Shown here: positions 58,275 to 64,000 of the stretch, piece by piece
Layout: every line of letters starts with the position of its first letter
How positions within the stretch are numbered: position 1 is the first letter of the stretch
Source of the DNA: Streptomyces sp. NBC_00193
GTDB taxonomy: Bacteria; Actinomycetota; Actinomycetes; Streptomycetales; Streptomycetaceae
Direction of reading: 5' to 3'
Assembly (NCBI RefSeq): GCF_026342735.1
Contig: NZ_JAPEMM010000001.1
Span: 2,108,001-2,172,000, forward strand
Length of the DNA stretch: 64,000 bases
Notes under the pieces: generated by a model
Told to the model about the DNA's origin: nothing
Databases searched by the model: none
What the model saw: only the letters and a program-made list of their open reading frames with translations
Position numbers and translations under genes: made by a program

Positions 58275-60053
58275 ATGGCCTCGGTCCCTTCCCTCGCTTC
58301 TTCCGTCAACCAGCGCGTCGCCGACGCACTCGCCTCCGCCCTGCCGGACGCCGGTGCGAGCGACCCGCTGCTGCGACGAAGCGACCGGGCCGACTTCCAG
58401 GCCAACGGCATCCTGGCGCTCGCGAAGAAGGCCAAGGCCAACCCGCGCGAGCTGGCGACGACCGTGGTCGAGGGCATCGACGCCGGTGACCTGATCAAGG
58501 AGATCGAGGTCTCCGGGCCCGGCTTCCTCAACATCACCATCACCGACCGGGCCATCGTCGAGACGCTGGCGGCCCGCGCCGCGGACGACCGCCTCGGCGT
58601 GCCGCTCGCCGCGAAGCCGGGTACGACGGTGATCGACTACGCGCAGCCGAACGTGGCCAAGGAGATGCACGTCGGCCACCTCCGGTCCGCCGTGATCGGC
58701 GCGGCGATGGTGGAGATCCTCGAATTCACCGGCGAGAAGGTGGTCCGTCGCCACCACATCGGCGACTGGGGCACCCAGTTCGGCATGCTCATCCAGTACC
58801 TGATGGAGCACCCGCACGAGCTGGACCACAAGGCGGAGGATGGCGCGGAGGTCTCCGGCGAGGAGGCCATGTCCAACCTGAACCGCCTCTACAAGGCCTC
58901 GCGCACGCTCTTCGACTCCGACGAGGAGTTCAAGACGCGGGCCAGGGCCCGGGTGGTGGACCTCCAGGCGGGCGAGGCGCAGACGCTGGCGCTGTGGCAG
59001 CGGTTCGTGGACGAGTCGAAGATCTACTTCTACTCCGTCTTCAACAAGCTGGACATGGACATCCAGGACCCCGACGTCGTCGGCGAGTCCGGCTACAACG
59101 ACATGCTGGTGGAGACCTGCAAGCTGCTGGAGGACTCGGGCGTGGCCGTCCGTTCCAACGGCGCGCTCTGCGTGTTCTTCGACGACGTCAAGGGCCCGGA
59201 CGGCAACCCGACCCCGCTGATCGTCCAGAAGTCCGACGGCGGCTTCGGCTACGCCGCGACCGACCTCTCGGCGATCCGCGACCGGGTGGGCAACCTGGGC
59301 GCGACCGAGCTGATCTACGTGGTCGACGCGCGGCAGTCCCTGCACTTCAAGATGGTCTTCGAGACGGCGCGCCGGGCGGGCTGGCTGAACGACGAGGTCA
59401 AGGCCGTGCAGCTGGCCTTCGGCACCGTGCTGGGCAAGGACGGCAAGCCGTTCAAGACCCGTGAGGGCGAGACGGTCCGGCTGGTGGACCTCCTCGACGA
59501 GGCGATCGACCGTGCCGCGGCCGTGGTCCGGGAGAAGGCCCAGGACCTGTCCGAGGAGGAGATCACCGAACGTGCGGCGCAGGTCGGCATCGGCGCGGTG
59601 AAGTACGCGGACCTGTCCACCTCGGCCTCGCGCGACTACAAGTTCGACCTGGACCAGATGGTCTCGCTGACGGGTGACACGTCCGTGTACATCCAGTACG
59701 CGTATGCCCGTACCAAGTCGATCCTGCGCAAGGCGGACGAGGCCGGCGGCCGCAAGCCGGCCGCGCACCCTGAGCTGGAGCTGGCCCCGGCCGAGCGTGC
59801 GCTGGGCCTGCACCTGGACCACTTCGGCGAACTGCTCTCCGAGGCTGCCGCCGAGCACGCCCCGCACAAGGTCGCCGCGTACCTCTACCAGCTGTCCTCG
59901 CTGTTCACGACGTTCTACTCCGAGTGCCCGGTCATCAAGCCCGAGCCGGAGCTCGCTGTCGGCGAGAACCGCCTGTTCCTGTGCGAGCTGACCGCCCGCA
60001 CCCTCAGCAAGGGCATGTCCCTCCTCGGCATCCGCACCCCCGAGAAGCTCTGA
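58275..60053 (+). CDS. argS: Arginyl-tRNA synthetase
   Basis: 592 residues, ATG 58275 with AGGAA upstream. N-terminal additional domain, HVGH at residues 132-135 ([13 protein letters not shown]), [27 protein letters not shown], and the C-terminal anticodon-binding DALR domain ([48 protein letters not shown]...[11 protein letters not shown]). It attaches Arg to its tRNA in the cytoplasm. The gene is followed by an 18-bp terminator. Confidence 0.96.
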   Translation: MASVPSLASSVNQRVADALASALPDAGASDPLLRRSDRADFQANGILALAKKAKANPRELATTVVEGIDAGDLIKEIEVSGPGFLNITITDRAIVETLAARAADDRLGVPLAAKPGTTVIDYAQPNVAKEMHVGHLRSAVIGAAMVEILEFTGEKVVRRHHIGDWGTQFGMLIQYLMEHPHELDHKAEDGAEVSGEEAMSNLNRLYKASRTLFDSDEEFKTRARARVVDLQAGEAQTLALWQRFVDESKIYFYSVFNKLDMDIQDPDVVGESGYNDMLVETCKLLEDSGVAVRSNGALCVFFDDVKGPDGNPTPLIVQKSDGGFGYAATDLSAIRDRVGNLGATELIYVVDARQSLHFKMVFETARRAGWLNDEVKAVQLAFGTVLGKDGKPFKTREGETVRLVDLLDEAIDRAAAVVREKAQDLSEEEITERAAQVGIGAVKYADLSTSASRDYKFDLDQMVSLTGDTSVYIQYAYARTKSILRKADEAGGRKPAAHPELELAPAERALGLHLDHFGELLSEAAAEHAPHKVAAYLYQLSSLFTTFYSECPVIKPEPELAVGENRLFLCELTARTLSKGMSLLGIRTPEKL

Positions 60054-60072
60054 CACCGGGGCTACGGCGCAA

Positions 60073-60114
60073 CGGCGGCCCCCGTCTCCCCCACCCGGGA
60101 GACGGGGGCCGCCG
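60073..60114 (+). terminator. Terminator of argS
   Basis: CGGCGGCCCCCGTCTCCC (60073-60090) pairs perfectly with GGGAGACGGGGGCCGCCG (60097-60114), loop of six bases, 20 bases after the argS stop. Confidence 0.85.
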
Positions 60115-60224
60115 TACGTGCGGGCGCCGTCCGGGCCCGGTTCACCCGTACGGTCCGATTTCAGCCACACCTGCCGGGTAGGGGACGGGCCGTCCATCCC
60201 CTACCCACCCCCACGGAGGGCCCC

Positions 60225-61031
60225 GTGCCCGACATGAACGGCCCCTACAAGGCCGGCACCCCCTGCTGGATCGACCTGATGGTTCCCGACCAGCAGGCCG
60301 CCCTCGACTTCTACTGCGACCTCTTCGGCTGGCAGGGCGAGATCGGCTCGCCCGAGACCGGCGGGTACTCCGTCTGCACCCTCAAGGGCAAGCCCGTCGC
60401 CGGGATCATGAAGGCGATGAACCCGGACGGCGCCGTCCCCGACCCGATGCCCCCGACCGTGTGGACCACGTACCTGGCCACGGACGCCATCGACGCCACC
60501 CTCAAGTCCGTCACCGACGCGGGCGGCACGGTCATGATGGGCCCGATGGACGTCATGGACCTCGGGCGGATGGCCGTCATCGCCGACCCGACCGGCGCCG
60601 TCGTCGGCCTGTGGCAGGCGGGCACCTTCGACGGAGCGGGCATCGTCAACGAGCACGGCGCGCTCATCTGGAACGAGCTGACCACCGGCGACGTCCCCGC
60701 CGCGGTCGCGTTCTACACCACCGTCCTGCCCGTCACCACCGCCGAGTCCTCGATGCCGGGCGCCGACGGGTACACCGAGTTCCAGGTCGGCGGCCGTGCG
60801 GTCGGCGGGATGATGAACATGGACAAGCTTCCGCCGGGCGTTCCGCCGCACTGGATGCCGTACTTCCACGTCGACGACGTGGATTCCGTCCAGGCGGCAG
60901 CCGTCCGCGCCGGGGGCACGGTCCTCGCTCCCGCCTTCGACATGGTGGCGGGCCGGATGGCCGTCCTCGCCGACCCGCAGGGCGGCGGCTTCTCGATCAT
61001 CACGGCGACCGCTCCGGAGCAGCCCGCCTGA
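60225..61031 (+). CDS. VOC-family protein with two glyoxalase-like domains
   Basis: 268 residues from a GTG at 60225 (GGAGG upstream). Two tandem beta-alpha-beta-beta-beta units: residues about 10-130 (CWIDLMVPDQQAALDFYCDLFGWQ) and 140-260 (IWNELTTGDVPAAVAFYTTVLPV). Each begins with a domain-typical strand and helix. VOC proteins include dioxygenases, isomerases and antibiotic-binding proteins. Many two-domain actinobacterial copies are of unknown function. It is separated by 117 bases from the DUF3995 cassette. Confidence 0.87.
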   Translation: MPDMNGPYKAGTPCWIDLMVPDQQAALDFYCDLFGWQGEIGSPETGGYSVCTLKGKPVAGIMKAMNPDGAVPDPMPPTVWTTYLATDAIDATLKSVTDAGGTVMMGPMDVMDLGRMAVIADPTGAVVGLWQAGTFDGAGIVNEHGALIWNELTTGDVPAAVAFYTTVLPVTTAESSMPGADGYTEFQVGGRAVGGMMNMDKLPPGVPPHWMPYFHVDDVDSVQAAAVRAGGTVLAPAFDMVAGRMAVLADPQGGGFSIITATAPEQPA

Positions 61032-61070
61032 CCGGGCCACCGCTGACGTCGTGATGTGACGGGGCCCACA

Positions 61071-61121
61071 GGGAACGTTTCCCCCGTGGGCCTCCTCCTC
61101 TGTGTGCCGGAACGTTTCCGG
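61071..61121 (+). promoter_or_regulatory. Two GGAACGTTTCC elements upstream of the ECF cassette
   Basis: GGGAACGTTTCCC (61071-61083) and CCGGAACGTTTCCGG (61107-61121) each hold the pseudo-palindrome GGAA-CGT-TTCC, 37 bases apart, ending 28 bases before the DUF3995 ATG. They contain the GGAAC half familiar from ECF sigma -35 regions, so autoregulation by the sigma factor in the cassette is possible, but no paired -10 element is clear. Confidence 0.5.
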
Positions 61122-61148
61122 AGCGGTCCACCACCGAGGGGGCAGACG

Positions 61149-61592
61149 ATGAAGGACTCGACACGCAGGCGCACCGGGCGGGCGCTCGCCGCACTGCTGG
61201 CCGCCGACGGGCTGGTCCACCTGTACTGGGCCACCGGCCTGACCTGGCCCGCCCCCGACGAGCGGACCCTGTCCCTGGCCGTGCTCGGCTCCGAGGTGTC
61301 CTTCGGCCCGCCCGTCGTCCTGCCGCTCGCCGCGCTCACCCTGACCGGCGCCGCCGCCGTGCTCGCGCACGCGGAGGGGCGGGGCGGCGGGCCCGTCCCG
61401 CGGGCCGCCCGCCTGGTGACGGCCGCCGTCGCCGCCGGGCTGGCCGTACGGGGCCTCGCGGGCCTGGGCTGGGCCGCCGGTCTCCTCGACAGCCCGGCGG
61501 ACGGCCCCTTCCGCACCCTCAACCTCGCCCTGTACACCCCCGCCTGCCTCGGCTTCGGCTGGGCCGCGGCCCGGCTGGCCCGGGCCCGGTGA
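61149..61592 (+). CDS. DUF3995 membrane protein
   Basis: 147 residues, ATG 61149 with GAGGGGG upstream. Four helices: ALAALLAADGLVHLYWATG, VVLPLAALTLTGAAAVLAHA, LVTAAVAAGLAVRGLAGLGWAAGLL and LNLALYTPACLGFGWAAARLARAR. The first helix motif DGLVHLYWA is the DUF3995 hallmark. Function unknown. The GTG of the ECF sigma gene overlaps its stop (GTGA), so the membrane protein and sigma factor are co-translated. Confidence 0.88.
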   Translation: MKDSTRRRTGRALAALLAADGLVHLYWATGLTWPAPDERTLSLAVLGSEVSFGPPVVLPLAALTLTGAAAVLAHAEGRGGGPVPRAARLVTAAVAAGLAVRGLAGLGWAAGLLDSPADGPFRTLNLALYTPACLGFGWAAARLARAR

Positions 61593-62143
61593 AGCCGGTG
61601 CACCCGCCGGCCGGCAGCCCCGCCGCGGGCCCCCTCACCTCCTCCGCCCGCGACCGCGGAGTCGCCCTCGCGCGCGCGGCCCGGGGCGGGGACACCCTCG
61701 CGCTGCACGACCTCCTCGACCACCTGACCCCGTACATCGCCCGGATCTGCCACCCGATCGCCCTCGCGGACGGCCCGGACGCCACGCAGGAGGCCCTGCT
61801 CGCGGTCTTCCGGTCCCTGCGCACGCTCCGCGACCCGGAGGCCCTGTACGGCTGGGTCCGGTCCATCGCCGTCCGCGAGGCCGTCCGCACCGCCCGGCGC
61901 GCGGGCCGCGACCGCCCCGTGGAACCGGCCGACGTACCCGGCCGGGACGATCCGGAGCTGGCCGCCGACATCGAGGACGTCCTGGCCCGCCTCTCACCCG
62001 CCCACCGGGCCGTCCTCGTGCTCCGCGACGTCGAAGGCCTCGACGAGGAGTCCGCCGCCGCCCTGCTCGGCGTCCCGCCGGGCACCGCCAAGTCCCGGCT
62101 GCACCGGGCCCGTACGAGCTTCCGGAAGGCGTGGTTCTCATGA
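61589..62143 (+). CDS. ECF-type RNA polymerase sigma factor
   Basis: 184 residues from the GTG at 61589. Region 2 covers about residues 38-100 (LLDHLTPYIARICHPIALADGPDATQEALLAVFRSLRTLRDPEALYGWVRSIAVREAVRTAR) and region 4 about 125-178 (VLARLSPAHRAVLVLRDVEGLDEESAAALLGVPPGTAKSRLHRAR). No zinc anti-sigma gene is adjacent. It lies between a DUF3995 membrane protein and an SRPBCC protein, all coupled by overlapping codons. One of these may carry the regulatory input, but that is inference. Confidence 0.92.
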   Translation: MKPVHPPAGSPAAGPLTSSARDRGVALARAARGGDTLALHDLLDHLTPYIARICHPIALADGPDATQEALLAVFRSLRTLRDPEALYGWVRSIAVREAVRTARRAGRDRPVEPADVPGRDDPELAADIEDVLARLSPAHRAVLVLRDVEGLDEESAAALLGVPPGTAKSRLHRARTSFRKAWFS

Positions 62144-62607
62144 CGCACGAAGTGGATCCGGATCTGGATCCGGTCGCCCGGCTCCGCATCATGGCGGCCG
62201 GCGTCCCGGGAGCCCGGGTCGTCGAAGCGACCCTCCCCGCCCCCGTGGAGGCGGTCTGGGCGGTGATGTCGGACCTGGAGGGCGAGTTCGGCCGCTTCCA
62301 GCCGGACATGCGCAGCGTGCGCGTGCTCCGGGTCGCGGGGGACCGCGTGGAGGCCCTGGCCCGCAGCAAGTACGGCCTGCGGGCCCACTTCCACGGCGTC
62401 CTGCGCCCGGGCTGGTGCTGGCTCCAGAGCCGCTTCCTGATCATCGGCATGGCCGCCGCCCCCACCCCCGACGGCAGCACCCGAGTCGCCCTGACGGGCG
62501 GCGTACGCGTCCCCGGCCGCGCGGCGATCGTCCCGGTGGGCGCGGAGCGGGAGCTGCGCGTCGCGATGACCCGGCTGGCGGGGCGGGTCAGCGGCACCGG
62601 ACCCTGA
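62140..62607 (+). CDS. SRPBCC (START-like) family protein
   Basis: 155 residues. The ATG at 62140 overlaps the ECF sigma stop (ATGA). Helix-grip fold: VEATLPAPVEAVWAVMSDLEGEFGRFQPDMRSVRVLRVAGDRVEALARSKYGL typical of polyketide cyclase or START-like ligand-binding domains. No signal or helices. In this position it could bind a lipid ligand and influence the sigma factor, which is an inference from context only. Confidence 0.85.
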   Translation: MTHEVDPDLDPVARLRIMAAGVPGARVVEATLPAPVEAVWAVMSDLEGEFGRFQPDMRSVRVLRVAGDRVEALARSKYGLRAHFHGVLRPGWCWLQSRFLIIGMAAAPTPDGSTRVALTGGVRVPGRAAIVPVGAERELRVAMTRLAGRVSGTGP

Positions 62608-62624
62608 GCGGTCGCGCCGCCGAG

Positions 62625-63038
62625 TCAGAGGCGGCGGAACTCGCACCAGACGACCTTGCCCGGCGCCCGGGGCAGCACGCCCCAGGCGTCGGCAAGGGCG
62701 TCCACGAGCACGAGCCCCCGCCCCGGCGCCCGTTCCCCGATCCGCGACAGCCCGGGCCCGCTGTCGTGCACCTCGACGCGGACGGTCCCGTCGTACGTGA
62801 GCAGCCGCAGCAGGTACCCCCGCCCGCGCGGGACCCCGTACCGCAGGGCGTTGGTCGCCAGCTCGCTCACGCAGAGCAACACGTCGTCGTGGCGGGAGGC
62901 CCTGCCCCAGGCGTCCAAGGTGTCACGTGTGAAGTGTCGTGCAGCGCTGATGGTTTGGGGTGAGCGCAGGTAGAGGCGCTCCTGAACCAGGGCGGGTTGA
63001 GTATGCAGATTCACCTCCCGATCGTCGCGCGCAGTCAC
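62625..63038 (-). CDS. RsbW-like ATP-binding protein (HATPase_c)
   Basis: 137 residues from a GTG at 63038. A GTG at 63014, hard against GGGAG, is an alternative. GHKL ATPase with N-box LCVSELATNALRYGVPRGRG (about residues 56-75), EVHDSGPGLSRIG and G-box PGRGLVLVDALADAWGV. Probable anti-sigma or serine kinase. It is divergent from the XRE/DUF397 genes downstream, the same organisation as at 16382-17935. Confidence 0.9.
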   Translation of the reverse strand: MTARDDREVNLHTQPALVQERLYLRSPQTISAARHFTRDTLDAWGRASRHDDVLLCVSELATNALRYGVPRGRGYLLRLLTYDGTVRVEVHDSGPGLSRIGERAPGRGLVLVDALADAWGVLPRAPGKVVWCEFRRL

Positions 63039-63052
63039 TAGCGTGGAACTCT

Positions 63053-63090
63053 GCTCCGACCCGTACTCCTTGGTGAGTACGGGTCGGAGC
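63053..63090. promoter_or_regulatory. Perfect 16-bp inverted repeat in divergent HATPase/XRE gap
   Basis: GCTCCGACCCGTACTC (63053-63068) mirrors 63075-63090 around a six-base loop. It lies in the 89-base divergent gap, so is more likely an operator (possibly for the XRE regulator) than a terminator. Confidence 0.7.
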
Positions 63091-63127
63091 GGGGTAGTCC
63101 ACGCACGTGGGTGGGGAGTTCGCTGTC

Positions 63128-63952
63128 ATGCCACCGAAGAAGCGCGCACGGCCCAACGCGACCACCATGAAGATGGTGGGACAGATGGTGGCCGCCGCAC
63201 GCGTAGCCAAGAACCTGACCCAGAAGCAGCTCGGAGAGCTGGTCAATCTGGACGCGGAGACCATCGCCTCCATCGAGCAGGGCCGCCGCGCGCTGATGCC
63301 GAATGTCGCGGAGCTGATGGACCTGCATCTGGGGCTGCCGGGGATTCTGGCCGTAGCGGCGCACGGGATGCCTTCCGTGGACGGTCCTCCGCCGTGGGCG
63401 GAGGAATACCTTCGGCTGGAGGACGGCGCGATCGCGCTCTCCTGGTTCGACAACCAGGTCGTACCGGGCCTGCTCCAGACGGAGAACTACGCCCGGGCGG
63501 TCATCACGTGCCGGGTGCCGGCCCACCCGGAAGCGGAGATCGAGTCACTGACCGCGCTACGCGTTGCCCGCAAGGCGATCCTGCGCCGCGAGACTCCTCC
63601 GACGCTCAGCTTCGTCATCTGGGAAGCCGTCCTGCGGGACCGCATCGGTGGTGACGAGGTGCACGCGGAGCAGCTGCGCCACCTGCGCGAGTGTGCCGAT
63701 CTACCGCACCTGAGCCTTCAGGTGATGCCTCTTGGGCGCACCTCGCACGCTGGGCTCGACGGCCCGTTCATCCTGCTGGAGACCCCGGACCACCACCACC
63801 TCGGCTACACGGAAACCCAGCGCGGGAGCCAGCTCATCTCGGCCCTGGATGAGCTCAGTATCCTGGCGCGCAAGTATGCAATGCTGCGCACTCAGGCCCT
63901 CAACACCGAGCAGACGCGGGGCCTGTTGGATCGCCTGCTAGGAGAGCCATGA
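63128..63952 (+). CDS. XRE-family regulator with DUF5753 domain
   Basis: 274 residues. The ATG at 63128 has GGGGAG nine bases upstream. An N-terminal helix-turn-helix (KMVGQMVAAARVAKNLTQKQLGELVNLDAETIASIEQGRRALMPNVAELMDLHLGL) is followed by DUF5753 (VVPGLLQTENYARAV, TLSFVIWEAVLRDRIGG, LSLQVMPLGRTSHAGLDGPFILLE). It is a paralogue of 16893-17753, sharing the same domain order. It is coupled by ATGA overlap to a DUF397 gene cut by the window end. Probable development or antibiotic-linked regulator, targets unknown. Confidence 0.92.
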   Translation: MPPKKRARPNATTMKMVGQMVAAARVAKNLTQKQLGELVNLDAETIASIEQGRRALMPNVAELMDLHLGLPGILAVAAHGMPSVDGPPPWAEEYLRLEDGAIALSWFDNQVVPGLLQTENYARAVITCRVPAHPEAEIESLTALRVARKAILRRETPPTLSFVIWEAVLRDRIGGDEVHAEQLRHLRECADLPHLSLQVMPLGRTSHAGLDGPFILLETPDHHHLGYTETQRGSQLISALDELSILARKYAMLRTQALNTEQTRGLLDRLLGEP

Positions 63953-64000
63953 GCCCCACGACCGCCCTGAAGTGGTTCAAGTCCAGCTACAGCGGCAGCG
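63949..64000 (+). CDS. DUF397 protein, truncated by window end
   Basis: The ATG overlaps the XRE stop (ATGA). The first 17 residues, MSPTTALKWFKSSYSGS, are the diagnostic DUF397 N-terminus. The remainder lies outside the window. It is presumably the partner of the preceding XRE regulator. Confidence 0.9.
   Translation, partial: MSPTTALKWFKSSYSGS

Overview
The window is very GC-rich actinobacterial DNA. It has strong G/C bias at third codon positions, many GTG starts, GGAGG-type ribosome sites and long GC-rich hairpin terminators. Several families typical of Streptomyces occur here (DUF397 with XRE/DUF5753 regulators, DUF2637, DUF3558 lipoproteins, DUF4229, futalosine menaquinone genes, a rare TTA codon in a regulatory kinase). 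It looks like a chromosomal core segment of a Streptomyces or close relative. I see no rRNA, tRNA, CRISPR array, insertion sequence or phage structural gene.

Layout. 0-2.7 kb: a 5'-truncated DUF4352-like secreted protein and two envelope proteins. 2.8-14.5 kb: lipid and envelope functions, with two long-chain acyl-CoA ligases (one divergent from an AraC regulator), a secreted lipase, a TAP-like secreted peptidase, a soluble Ser/Thr kinase with a TTA codon, a membrane protein followed by an unusual CxxC-repeat reading frame, and a DinB protein. 14.5-22.1 kb: regulators and small enzymes, including a nucleotidyltransferase broken by one missing base, a HATPase/XRE/DUF397 locus, PpnP, a divergent MFS/CGNR pair, a methyltransferase and a DUF6461-like protein. 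22.2-26.5 kb: a dicarboxylate symporter with a structured upstream region, DUF4229, a frameshifted membrane protein and a GNAT.

26.5-33.2 kb holds late menaquinone genes of the futalosine pathway: mqnE, an Lrp regulator, ubiX (MqnM role), mqnP and mqnL. Two small related proteins of unknown function lie between mqnL and mqnP in a chain of overlapping stop/start codons. 33.3-37.0 kb: PLDc_N protein, LysR/MFS pair, and a cupin/MarR pair around a large palindromic operator. 37.1-41.4 kb: system II cytochrome c maturation (ccsB, resB, ccdA, resA in one minus-strand operon). 41.5-45.7 kb: a deacetylase-like lipoprotein, histidine phosphatase, hemL and a conserved unknown. Heme supply, cytochrome c assembly and menaquinone synthesis therefore lie within about 20 kb.

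45.7-52.7 kb: oxidoreductase/HxlR pair, Mut7-C protein, YnfA, SDR, a secreted polysaccharide deacetylase with a DasR-type dre palindrome just upstream of its start, Uma2 protein and RtcB. 52.9-56.2 kb: two DUF3558 lipoproteins and a DUF2637 membrane protein. 56.3-60.1 kb: divergent lysS and argS. 60.2-64 kb: VOC protein, a coupled DUF3995 / ECF sigma / SRPBCC cassette, and a second HATPase/XRE/DUF397 locus cut by the window end. The most notable items are the dre site, the double MarR operator, the CxxC-repeat frame, the one-base nucleotidyltransferase lesion, the TTA codon in the kinase, and the two paired unknowns in the menaquinone operon.
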